From NCBI GenBank assembly GCA_026981645.1, contig JALSII010000025.1, positions 1 to 64,000 of the forward strand: a DNA stretch of 64,000 nucleotides, written 5' to 3'. Positions 44,659 to 52,987 of this stretch are shown piece by piece. Below the pieces are notes generated by a model. That model saw nothing but the letters and a program-made list of their open reading frames with translations. It was not told the DNA's origin and searched no databases. The DNA is from Hyphomicrobiales bacterium. Its GTDB lineage: Bacteria; Pseudomonadota; Alphaproteobacteria; Rhizobiales; Devosiaceae. Each line of letters opens with the position of its first letter. The first letter of the stretch is position 1. The translations under genes and the position numbers were made by a program.

Positions 44659-45867
44659 ATGGCTTCCGAAAATGAATCCTCAGGTTCCAAGGCCGTGTCT
44701 GACGCGCCTGCAAAGGCCTCGCTGGTAAACGACCCCAGGGTGCGGGCGATCTTTTATCAGGCGTTGCTGCTGGCTGGTGTTGTCTGGTTTTTCATATATA
44801 TTTTTGGAAATCTGAACGCCAACCGGGCCAGCCAGAACATCCGTACCGGGTTTGATTTTTTTGGCAATACGTCAAGTTTTGATATCGGCTTCACGCTGAT
44901 TGACTATGACCGTTCATCGACATTTCTGGATGTGCTCATTGTAGGGTTTCTGAACACAATGCTGGTCGCGGTGATCGGCATCATTCTGGCAACGATTCTG
45001 GGTTTTGCCCTTGGAATTGCGCGGCTTTCTTCCAACTGGATTGTTGCCCGACTCGCAACTATACTCGTTGAAACCTTCCGCAACATTCCTTTGCTTCTGC
45101 AGATGTTCTTCTGGTATTTTGGTGTGCTCAAGCTGATGCCAGGGGTAAAGCAGAGCCTGGAGTTGCCGCTCTTTATCGTATTTAACAATCGCGGAATTGT
45201 AACGCCTGCACCCATACTCTCCGATAACTTTAACACGGTCTGGATAGCGCTGCTCATCACCATTGTTGCCGCTTTTTTTGTTACGCGATGGGCCAATGCC
45301 CGTCAGGATGCAACCGGAATCCGCCCTCCTGCAGCTCGGATAAATGCGGCCATGATAATCGGCGTTACAGGTGCTGTCTGGCTGATTTCCGGCGCGAGCC
45401 TGAACTGGTCCATTCCCGTTCTTATTGGCTTTAACTACCAGAATGGTATTCACATTCCTCCGGAATTTCTTGCGCTGCTTTGGGCGCTCACCATCTACAC
45501 GGCTGTCTTTATTGCTGAAATTGTACGCGCCGGTATTCTGGCGGTTCCAACAGGGCAGTCCGAAGCTGCCAAGTCTTTGGGATTGAAAGAGGGGGACCGC
45601 CTCAGGCAAGTGATTATTCCCCAGGCGTTGCGGGTGATCGTTCCTCCATTAACATCGCAATATCTGAACCTGACCAAAAACTCTTCGCTTGCTGTGGCGA
45701 TCGGATATCCTGAACTTGTGAGTGTTTTCATGGGGACTTCACTTAACCAGACCGGACAGGCCGTTGAAGTGGTGGCGGTGACCATGCTGATTTATCTGAC
45801 GCTTTCGTTGACCACGTCGGCATTCATGAATTGGTATAATGCGCGTATCGCGCTGACAGAGCGATAG
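44659..45867 (+). CDS. aapQ: General L-amino acid ABC transporter permease AapQ
   Basis: A 402-residue inner-membrane permease. Helices include AIFYQALLLAGVVWFFIYIF, a core of five or so, and the EAA loop EIVRAGILAVPTGQSEAAKSLGLKEGD that contacts AapP. The ATG at 44659 is taken over an earlier in-frame start at 44584 that would overlap the hairpin. AapQ pairs with AapM, whose gene starts ten bases later. Confidence 0.94.
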   Translation: MASENESSGSKAVSDAPAKASLVNDPRVRAIFYQALLLAGVVWFFIYIFGNLNANRASQNIRTGFDFFGNTSSFDIGFTLIDYDRSSTFLDVLIVGFLNTMLVAVIGIILATILGFALGIARLSSNWIVARLATILVETFRNIPLLLQMFFWYFGVLKLMPGVKQSLELPLFIVFNNRGIVTPAPILSDNFNTVWIALLITIVAAFFVTRWANARQDATGIRPPAARINAAMIIGVTGAVWLISGASLNWSIPVLIGFNYQNGIHIPPEFLALLWALTIYTAVFIAEIVRAGILAVPTGQSEAAKSLGLKEGDRLRQVIIPQALRVIVPPLTSQYLNLTKNSSLAVAIGYPELVSVFMGTSLNQTGQAVEVVAVTMLIYLTLSLTTSAFMNWYNARIALTER

Positions 45868-45877
45868 GAGAAGCGCT

Positions 45878-47020
45878 ATGACAGATACGAAACAAGGCTC
45901 TGTGGCCTTTGTGCGCTCCGAAATGGTTCCGGATGCACCACCCCCAACAAGCACGCAAGGGGTTATCGGCTGGCTGCGCGTCAATATGTTCAGCTCGATT
46001 GGCAATTCAATTCTGACGCTGCTCAGCCTTTATGTAATCTATGTCGCCATCTCGGGGGTCTATGCCTTTACAGTCACCAATGCGATTTGGGAGGGCACGG
46101 GTGGAGCCGCCTGCCGGGTGGAGAATGTGGGTGCCTGTTGGCCATATATCGGCAATCGCTTGACATTCTTTATCTATGGATTTTACCCCGACACCGAATA
46201 TTGGCGGCCAAATCTGGCGTTTGCCATCGGTGGAGTATTGTTGTTTCTGCTGGCCACGCCACAGATCCCCGGGAAGGTTATAACAGGAGCGCTGTTTCTG
46301 ATTGTCTATCCGGTTGTGACCTATTTCCTTATTTATGGTGGAAGCTTTACCGGCCTTCTGCAAGTCCCTACAGAGAAATGGGGCGGCCTGATGCTGACCC
46401 TGGTGGTCGCTGTTACGGGCATTGTTGCCTCGTTCCCCATCGGGGTTGTGCTGGCTTTGGGGCGACGATCCAAAATGCCCCTGGTGCGCTCGGTCTGCGT
46501 GGTCTTTATCGAGCTTTGGCGCGGCGTGCCGCTAATTACTGTGCTGTTTATGGCCAGTGTGATGCTGCCTCTGTTCCTGCCCGAGGGGACGAACTTCGAC
46601 AAGCTCATGCGTGCGCTGGTGGGTGTGACTTTGTTCACTGCCGCCTATACTGCTGAAGTGGTGCGCGGCGGTTTGCAGGCAATCCCCAAAGGGCAGTTTG
46701 AGGCCGCCGATGCTTTGGGACTGAACTATTTTCAGGCAACTATGCTTATCACCCTGCCTCAGGCGCTAAAGATCGTAATCCCCGGGATTGTGAATAACTC
46801 GATTTCCCTGTTCAAGGATACGACTCTGGTTTCAATCGTGGGGCTGGTTGATTTGCTGGGAGCCGTGCGAGCCGGTACCGCGACTGGCACCTGGAGTGCA
46901 CCCACAATTCCTGTCACAGGCTATTTGTTTGCTGCCGCGGTGTTCTGGGTATTCTCTTTCGCTATGTCCCGTTATTCCCAGTATATGGAACGGCGTCTGG
47001 ACACAGGTCACAAAAGTTAG
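45878..47020 (+). CDS. aapM: General L-amino acid ABC transporter permease AapM
   Basis: A 380-residue permease partner of AapQ. The EAA loop reads EVVRGGLQAIPKGQFEAADALGLNYF and the terminal region DTTLVSIVGLVDLLGAV is characteristic. An extracytoplasmic insert with two cysteines (GGAACRVENVGACWPY) follows the first helix, consistent with a disulfide-stabilised loop typical of AapM. AapP begins just after the stop. Confidence 0.94.
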   Translation: MTDTKQGSVAFVRSEMVPDAPPPTSTQGVIGWLRVNMFSSIGNSILTLLSLYVIYVAISGVYAFTVTNAIWEGTGGAACRVENVGACWPYIGNRLTFFIYGFYPDTEYWRPNLAFAIGGVLLFLLATPQIPGKVITGALFLIVYPVVTYFLIYGGSFTGLLQVPTEKWGGLMLTLVVAVTGIVASFPIGVVLALGRRSKMPLVRSVCVVFIELWRGVPLITVLFMASVMLPLFLPEGTNFDKLMRALVGVTLFTAAYTAEVVRGGLQAIPKGQFEAADALGLNYFQATMLITLPQALKIVIPGIVNNSISLFKDTTLVSIVGLVDLLGAVRAGTATGTWSAPTIPVTGYLFAAAVFWVFSFAMSRYSQYMERRLDTGHKS

Positions 47021-47029
47021 GAGTTGGTG

Positions 47030-47803
47030 ATGGCTGACAAAGCAAACCAAAAAATGCATATTTCAGAGACCGAAGTTGCGGTCGAAATTACCAATATGGC
47101 CAAATGGTTTGGCGATTTTAACGTGCTCAAGGACATCAATTTCAAGGTGATGAAGGGAGAGAGAATTGTTATTGCCGGCCCGTCAGGCTCAGGCAAATCA
47201 ACCCTCATCCGCTGCATCAACCGTCTTGAAGAGCACCAGCAGGGCCACATCATTGTCAACGGAATAGAGTTGACCAACGATTTGAAAAAAATCGATGAGG
47301 TGCGCCGCGAAGTGGGAATGGTGTTTCAACACTTCAATCTGTTTCCGCACTTGACCATTATGCAAAATCTGACGCTGGCGCCGATCTGGGTACGCAAGAT
47401 GCCCAAGGCCGAAGCCGAGGAAATTGCCATGCATTATCTTGAGCGGGTAAAAATTCCGGAGCAGGCGGAGAAATTTCCTGGTCAGTTGTCCGGCGGACAG
47501 CAACAACGTGTTGCTATCGCCCGCTCCTTGTGCATGAGCCCGGAAATCATGCTGTTCGACGAACCCACAAGTGCGCTTGATCCAGAAATGATCAAGGAAG
47601 TTCTCGACGTTATGGTCAATCTTGCCGAAGAAGGCATGACTATGCTCTGTGTGACCCACGAAATGGGCTTTGCCCGTCAGGTGGCCAACAGGGTGATGTT
47701 CATGGATCAGGGGCAGATTATTGAGCAGAATGAGCCTGAGGAGTTTTTCTCCAATCCCCAGCACGAGCGCACCAAACTATTCCTCAGCCAGATATTGCAC
47801 TAA
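47030..47803 (+). CDS. aapP: General L-amino acid ABC transporter ATP-binding protein
   Basis: A 257-residue ABC ATPase. GPSGSGKST is the Walker A motif, [15 protein letters not shown] the signature, and [13 protein letters not shown] Walker B. The H-loop is in [15 protein letters not shown] stands before the ATG at 47030; a TTG six bases upstream is ignored. It drives the AapJQM importer and may also serve Bra-type systems, as reported for rhizobia. Confidence 0.97.
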   Translation: MADKANQKMHISETEVAVEITNMAKWFGDFNVLKDINFKVMKGERIVIAGPSGSGKSTLIRCINRLEEHQQGHIIVNGIELTNDLKKIDEVRREVGMVFQHFNLFPHLTIMQNLTLAPIWVRKMPKAEAEEIAMHYLERVKIPEQAEKFPGQLSGGQQQRVAIARSLCMSPEIMLFDEPTSALDPEMIKEVLDVMVNLAEEGMTMLCVTHEMGFARQVANRVMFMDQGQIIEQNEPEEFFSNPQHERTKLFLSQILH

Positions 47804-47975
47804 AGGCATTTGGCTGCAACGCTGGTTTCAAGCAGACATGGCATGTGCCGTTGGACGCCTTTCACGTCTGACCACCGGTGCTTGAAAGTTATTGCCGGTT
47901 GTGGCTGTAGGCGCGTGCTCGTGCCCTGTGTTGTGCTGCGGACTGACAGGATAAAATGCATTGGATGATTGCACC

Positions 47976-47992
47976 GCCCGGTTGACCCGGGC
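47976..47992 (+). promoter_or_regulatory. GC-rich hairpin in the gap before the second AapJ-like gene
   Basis: GCCCGG (47976-47981), TTGAC loop, CCGGGC (47987-47992). No T tract follows, so it is at best a weak terminator or an operator. It lies about 75 bases before the next gene. Confidence 0.3.
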
Positions 47993-48067
47993 ACCGGCCT
48001 TGCCACATTATGAGGCGGTGTTGGGGCACGCGGCGGCGGTGTGTTAAACTTTGTCGTTGGAGGAAAA

Positions 48068-49102
48068 GTGAGAGACGCCTCAGAAAGGTCCGTGGCCGGC
48101 AAAGCCTTTTGGGTATTGCTTGTTTTGCTCTACATTTTGTCCCCTGTTCAGGCACAAACACTTGAACAGGTACGCGAACGCGGTTTTCTGACCTGCGCTG
48201 CTTCAAATTCCCTGCCCGGATTTTCTCAGAGAAGCCAAGAAGGTGTCTGGACCGGTTTTGATGTGGACATTTGCCGTGCGATTGCTGCGGCAACGCTTGG
48301 CGATGCCAATCAGGTGGAATTCTCGCTGTTATCAGGGGAGAGCCGGTTTGCATCACTTCAAACCGGCGCTGTCGATGTGGTGGCGCGCAGCGCCTCCTGG
48401 ACCCTGAGCCGCGACGCCAGATTCGGCGTACGCTATGTGGCCACCAGCTATTTTGATGGACAGTCCTTTCTTGTGCGGCAGGGCCTTGGCTATGTGTCCG
48501 CCTTCCAGTTGACTGATCTGTCGGTTTGCGTTGCCGATCAGGATGATGATCTTGCCAATATGCGGGCCTTCTTTTTTGACAACCAGGCGGTCTATGACGA
48601 ACTCATATACGAAGACCGGCGGGACCTTGCCGTGGCCTATCAGGCTGGACTGTGTGATGCCATATCTGCGCCCGCCAGTTTTTTGCAGGCGGTGCGCAGG
48701 GCACTTCCGGACCCCGGTATGCACCGCATCATGCCCGAGTTGATTTCCAAGGCGCCCTTTGGCCCGACCGTGCGGGATGGAGATGATCAATGGGCCAACA
48801 TTGTGCGCTGGACATTGTTTGCGCTGATTGCGGCCGAAGAGTCCGGGGTCACCTCTACCAATCTGGAATCCATGCTCTCGTCCCGTACACCTGCAATTCG
48901 CAGATTGCTGGGGCAGGAGCAGGATTTTGGAACCCCTCTTGGTCTTGATCAGGAGTGGATGCTCGCTGTCATCGGCTCAGTGGGCAATTACCGCGAAATT
49001 TTTGAACGTCATTTTGGGCCTCAGACCGGAGCGGCAATGGTGCGGGGGCCTAACGCCTTGTGGACCCAGGGCGGGCTGCTCTTTGCCCCTCCCGTTCGGT
49101 AA
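48068..49102 (+). CDS. AapJ-like binding protein with altered ligand pocket
   Basis: A 344-residue paralogue of AapJ over its whole length, with a signal peptide (FWVLLVLLYILSPVQA). It keeps WTGFDVDICRAIA and the arginine in VVARSASWTLSRD, but the carboxylate loop EAGTTTE of AapJ is ADQDDDL, and the amino-group aspartate of YTTDSSAL is replaced (ISAPASFL). So classical L-amino-acid binding is doubtful. Start at GTG 48068 is preferred because GGAGG precedes it; a GTG at 48041 is also possible. It stands 264 bases after aapP and has no transporter of its own. Confidence 0.85.
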   Translation: MRDASERSVAGKAFWVLLVLLYILSPVQAQTLEQVRERGFLTCAASNSLPGFSQRSQEGVWTGFDVDICRAIAAATLGDANQVEFSLLSGESRFASLQTGAVDVVARSASWTLSRDARFGVRYVATSYFDGQSFLVRQGLGYVSAFQLTDLSVCVADQDDDLANMRAFFFDNQAVYDELIYEDRRDLAVAYQAGLCDAISAPASFLQAVRRALPDPGMHRIMPELISKAPFGPTVRDGDDQWANIVRWTLFALIAAEESGVTSTNLESMLSSRTPAIRRLLGQEQDFGTPLGLDQEWMLAVIGSVGNYREIFERHFGPQTGAAMVRGPNALWTQGGLLFAPPVR

Positions 49103-49126
49103 TTTGTGGCATGCATTTCAATTTTG

Positions 49127-49996
49127 TCAGAGCAGCTGTCCCTCTCTGCCAATGACAGGACAGCCCGCCGTGGCTCCCCATTCGGCCCACGAACCGTCAT
49201 AAACCCGCATTGCATCAATGCCCAGTGTTGCCAGCGCAAGATTGAGAATGGGCGCAGTTACACCGGAACCGCAGCTTGATATTATGGGCTCGTCGGGGTT
49301 GATTCCCGCACAGCGCAGGGCAGAAAGAACGGCCTCTCTATTCTGCATGGTGCCCCCTGTCACCAGTTCAGAAAACGGCAAATTGATAGAGCCGGGCATG
49401 CAGCCGCTTTTCAGGCCGGGCCGGGGTTCTGCTTGTTCGCCTGTGAAACGGAGCCGGGGGCGCACATCAACAATCTGCACCGGCCGTCCCTCTTCATTGA
49501 TTGAACAATGCCGTTGCATTTCTTTAATTCCGACCACAGCCTGAATGTCCGGTAGGGCGTTAAATAATGTAGGCTCCGGGCTTATAGCGCCGGAACCAAC
49601 CGGGTAGCTTTTATTCTGCCAGGCTGGAAGCCCACCCTCCAGAACGAAACAGTTATTCGCGCCCATGATCCTAAAATTCCACCAGACACGAGCGGCAGAG
49701 AACAGGCCGACACTATCGTAAATGACGATGGTGTCGGTGTCGGAAATTCCAAGCTCGCCAACCATTGCAGCAAAATCTTCCGGGGCCGCCACCATATGGG
49801 GCAGGTCGCTCGCAGTATCCGCAATCCTGTCAAGGTCGAAATAAACCGCGCCGGGGATATGCGCTTTCTCAAACTCCGCTGCTGCATCGCGTGCTGCATT
49901 GGGCATATGCCAGGAGGCGTCAACGATTCTGATGTCGGGCTGTTCCAGATTATTGAACAACCAGTCAGTGGTGACAAAGGGACTGTCGTCTTTCAA
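49127..49996 (-). CDS. sseA: 3-mercaptopyruvate/thiosulfate sulfurtransferase
   Basis: A 289-residue tandem-rhodanese protein that transfers sulfane sulfur from 3-mercaptopyruvate or thiosulfate. First domain: VDASWHMPNAARDAAAEF; active-site loop of the second: SSCGSGVTAPIL, where CGSGVT resembles the mercaptopyruvate type. The start is a TTG at 49996, preceded by GAGG at eight bases; it begins 10 bases after the alaX stop. Earlier in-frame codons run inside alaX in another frame. It belongs to a cysK-alaX-sseA unit on cysteine chemistry. Confidence 0.9.
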   Translation of the reverse strand: MKDDSPFVTTDWLFNNLEQPDIRIVDASWHMPNAARDAAAEFEKAHIPGAVYFDLDRIADTASDLPHMVAAPEDFAAMVGELGISDTDTIVIYDSVGLFSAARVWWNFRIMGANNCFVLEGGLPAWQNKSYPVGSGAISPEPTLFNALPDIQAVVGIKEMQRHCSINEEGRPVQIVDVRPRLRFTGEQAEPRPGLKSGCMPGSINLPFSELVTGGTMQNREAVLSALRCAGINPDEPIISSCGSGVTAPILNLALATLGIDAMRVYDGSWAEWGATAGCPVIGREGQLL

Positions 49997-50006
49997 TGGA
50001 TATTCC

Positions 50007-50732
50007 TCATGCAAAGTGGAGATAAACCCGCCGGTTCTGCTTGCCTTTTTTCTGGATTTTTCCGAGGCGCAATGGTCCGATTTCCCCGGTTGATGCCACA
50101 TGGGTGCCACCGCAGGGCTGCAGGTCGATGAGCTTGTCGCCGCTGGCAATGCGGATAAGACGGACCCGGCCCTGACCCATTGGCGGCTTGACCTTCATGG
50201 TTTTGACCAGTTCAGGATTGGCTTCCAGCTCTGCTTCGGTGATCCATTCTTCGCTGATAGTATGGTTTTCTGCGATTGCTTCGTTCAATCGTACTGCGAT
50301 TTCATCCAGGTTTTCAGGGACTTCAGGCATGTCAAAATCCAGACGCCCCTTGTCGGGGGCAATCGCGCCGCCAGTCACCGGAAACGGAAAAGCAACGGAG
50401 AGCAGATGCAGGGCCGAATGCATGCGCATCAGTAGCAGCCGTCGCTCCCAATCGATTTTGCAGGTCAGCTTATCGCCGACTTTTATGTTCCAGTCGCCCT
50501 GGGCGGGCAGATGGGCGATTTCTGTCTTGTCTCCGGGGTGGATGGCGTTGGTGATGGGAACTTCCTGCCCTTTGGAAGTTAACAGCACGCCCTGATCTCC
50601 GGGCTGCCCCCCGGACTGTGCGTAAAAAATGGTTCTGTCCAGATGAACGGAACCGTCTTCGCTGATGCTGGTGACTCTGGCTTGCGTTTCACTGAGATAG
50701 GGCTGACTTCTGAAAAGAAACTCTGTGCTCAC
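50007..50732 (-). CDS. Alanyl-tRNA editing protein, AlaX type
   Basis: A 241-residue free-standing editing domain, which hydrolyses Ser or Gly mischarged on tRNA-Ala. Zinc ligands match: HSALHLL (H-x3-H) and QPCGGTHVAS (C-x3-H). FYAQSGGQPGDQG is the conserved loop. The start is GTG at 50732, with AAGGA eight bases ahead; upstream in-frame residues lie within the cysK end. It sits between a cysteine synthase and a sulfurtransferase, unusual company for an editing factor. Confidence 0.92.
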   Translation of the reverse strand: MSTEFLFRSQPYLSETQARVTSISEDGSVHLDRTIFYAQSGGQPGDQGVLLTSKGQEVPITNAIHPGDKTEIAHLPAQGDWNIKVGDKLTCKIDWERRLLLMRMHSALHLLSVAFPFPVTGGAIAPDKGRLDFDMPEVPENLDEIAVRLNEAIAENHTISEEWITEAELEANPELVKTMKVKPPMGQGRVRLIRIASGDKLIDLQPCGGTHVASTGEIGPLRLGKIQKKGKQNRRVYLHFA

Positions 50733-50736
50733 CGGC

Positions 50737-51786
50737 TCAATCCTTTTCCGCTTCGAATATTGATGACAGGTCAACAGGTGTGTTTTTTTCCAGCCATGAG
50801 GGCACGGGCAGGGACTTGGTGCGCAAGAACTCCGGGTTGAACAGTTTTGACTGGTAGCGGTTTCCGTAATCTGCCAGTACGGTCACAATGGTATGGCCGG
50901 GTCCCATTTCTTTTGCCATGCGCACGGCGCCTGCGACATTGATGCCGCTGGAGCCCCCAAGGCAAAGACCCTCGTATTGCAAAAGATCGAATATGTAGGG
51001 CAGGGCCTCATGGTCGGGGATCTGATAGGCCATGTCGACGCTGAGGTCAGCAAGATTTGCCGTAATGCGCCCCTGGCCAATGCCTTCGGTTATCGAGGTG
51101 CCGCTCGATTGCAGGGTTCCGCTTGTGTAGTACGAATAAAGCGCTGCCCCCTCGGGGTCAGCAAGACCAATTTTGATTTTTGGGTCGCGCTCCTTCAGGG
51201 CGATAGCGACCCCTCCCAAAGTTCCACCTGAACCAACGGCGCAGATGAACCCGTCGACGCGGCCTTCCGTTTGCTCATAAATTTCGGCTCCGGTGCCCTC
51301 CACATGGGCCTGCCGGTTGGCCACATTGTCGAACTGGTTGGCCCATATCGCTCCATCGGGAAGTTCTGCCGCCAGCTTTTGGGTCAGCCGTTCGGAAAAC
51401 CGCACAAAATTGTTGGGGTTTCTGTAAGGCTTGGCCGGAACTTCGATGAGTTCAGCGCCCATAAGGCGGATTGCGTCCTTTTTTTCTTCGGTCTGTGTTT
51501 CAGGAATGACGATGACCGTCTTATATCCCATGGCATTACCCACCAGCGACAGGCCAATGCCGGTATTGCCCGCTGTCCCCTCGACAATGGTGCCGCCGGG
51601 GCGAAGCGAACCATCAGCAATGGCTTTGCGGATAATGTAAAGCGCCGCGCGGTCTTTGACCGATTGTCCGGGGTTCAAAAACTCCGCCTTGCCCCAAATT
51701 TCGCACCCCGTCTCTTCAGAGGCGGCCTTGAGGCGGATGAGGGGGGTGTTGCCGATGAGGGCGGTGACATCGGAGGAGTTATCCAT
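50737..51786 (-). CDS. Cysteine synthase family PLP enzyme (O-acetylserine sulfhydrylase)
   Basis: A 349-residue beta-family PLP enzyme. NPGQSVKDRAALYI holds the PLP lysine, EGTAGNTGIGLS the carboxylate-binding loop, and GSGGTLGG the phosphate loop. It condenses O-acetylserine with sulfide to cysteine, or a relative such as cystathionine beta-synthase. The C-terminal tail of about 30 residues exceeds CysK of E. coli, as in the cysteine synthase A variants of alphaproteobacteria. Downstream are alaX and sseA on the same strand. It diverges from cysD across 286 bases. Confidence 0.9.
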   Translation of the reverse strand: MDNSSDVTALIGNTPLIRLKAASEETGCEIWGKAEFLNPGQSVKDRAALYIIRKAIADGSLRPGGTIVEGTAGNTGIGLSLVGNAMGYKTVIVIPETQTEEKKDAIRLMGAELIEVPAKPYRNPNNFVRFSERLTQKLAAELPDGAIWANQFDNVANRQAHVEGTGAEIYEQTEGRVDGFICAVGSGGTLGGVAIALKERDPKIKIGLADPEGAALYSYYTSGTLQSSGTSITEGIGQGRITANLADLSVDMAYQIPDHEALPYIFDLLQYEGLCLGGSSGINVAGAVRMAKEMGPGHTIVTVLADYGNRYQSKLFNPEFLRTKSLPVPSWLEKNTPVDLSSIFEAEKD

Positions 51787-52072
51787 CTTGTTCTCGTCCG
51801 TTTTGAAGGGATACGGATCCTGACTCTAAGGCCTGGCCGGGCCGGCGCGCAAGTCAGCGTTTGTGGATTGAAGAGATTTTACCTTTTTGCCTTGTTCCTT
51901 GGCTGAACGCACCTGATTGTGTCCCGTTAGCAGAAAATATATCGCTTTGATATGATGTCATGGGTCCGGCAATGCCTTTATTCCAATCCCACTAAAAAGC
52001 CATACGAATTTACTTGTCCTGAAGGTGCTAAATCTGTATCCCCCTCGCAGTCTCCCCTCAGATTGAATTGAA

Positions 52073-52987
52073 ATGACCCTTTCCCAGAATAGTTTGACTC
52101 ACCTCGAAATGCTCGAGGCTGAGAGCATAGAAATTATGCGCGAAGTCGCGGCCAGCTTCGAGCGCCCGGTGATGATGTACTCGGTTGGCAAGGATTCCAG
52201 TGTGCTGTTGCATCTGGCACGCAAGGCCTTCGCTCCGTCGCGCATTCCCTTCCCCTCGCTGCACGTGGATACCACCTGGAAATTTCGCGAGATGATCGCC
52301 TTTCGCGACCAGACGGCAAGGGATTATGATTTTGACCTTCGGGTCCATACCAATGCCGAAGGCGCGCGGGATAAAATCAACCCCTTCGATCATGGTTCGG
52401 CCCGCTATACGGACATTATGAAAACCGTGGCCTTGCGACAGGCGCTGAATGCGGGCAAATATGATGCGGCCATCGGTGGTGCGCGCCGGGACGAGGAAAA
52501 ATCCCGCGCCAAGGAGCGGGTGTTCTCTCACCGCAACACTGCCCACGCCTGGGACCCGAAAAACCAGCGGCCAGAACTGTGGCGGGCGTTCAACACGCGG
52601 ATCAATCCCGGCGAAAGCATGCGGGTGTTCCCTCTGTCCAACTGGACCGAACTGGATATCTGGACCTATATTTATGCTGAGGGCATTCCCATTGTGCCGC
52701 TTTATTTTGCTGCGCCGCGCCCGGTGGTCAAGCGGGGAGGCACCTGGATAATGGTTGATGACGAGCGCTTCCGGTTCGAGGCGGGCGAGGCCCCGATTAC
52801 CAAAATGGTGCGATTCCGCACGCTGGGCTGTTATCCCCTGACCGGCGCCATTGAAAGCGAAGCCAGAACCCTGCCCGAAATCATCATGGAAATGCAGGCC
52901 AGCCGCACTTCGGAACGCGACGGCCGCCTGATTGACGCCGATCAGTCCGGCTCCATGGAAAAGAAGAAACAAGAGGGTTATTTTTAA
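52073..52987 (+). CDS. cysD: Sulfate adenylyltransferase subunit 2
   Basis: CysD, 304 residues, adenylates sulfate with ATP to make APS, together with CysN. The PP-loop [16 protein letters not shown] (about 36-52) binds [21 protein letters not shown] is a conserved loop in the family. Length matches the usual 302. Its stop overlaps the start of cysNC (TAATG), so they are coupled. No clear regulator site is visible in the 286-base gap to cysK, although the arrangement suggests shared sulfur control. Confidence 0.97.
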   Translation: MTLSQNSLTHLEMLEAESIEIMREVAASFERPVMMYSVGKDSSVLLHLARKAFAPSRIPFPSLHVDTTWKFREMIAFRDQTARDYDFDLRVHTNAEGARDKINPFDHGSARYTDIMKTVALRQALNAGKYDAAIGGARRDEEKSRAKERVFSHRNTAHAWDPKNQRPELWRAFNTRINPGESMRVFPLSNWTELDIWTYIYAEGIPIVPLYFAAPRPVVKRGGTWIMVDDERFRFEAGEAPITKMVRFRTLGCYPLTGAIESEARTLPEIIMEMQASRTSERDGRLIDADQSGSMEKKKQEGYF

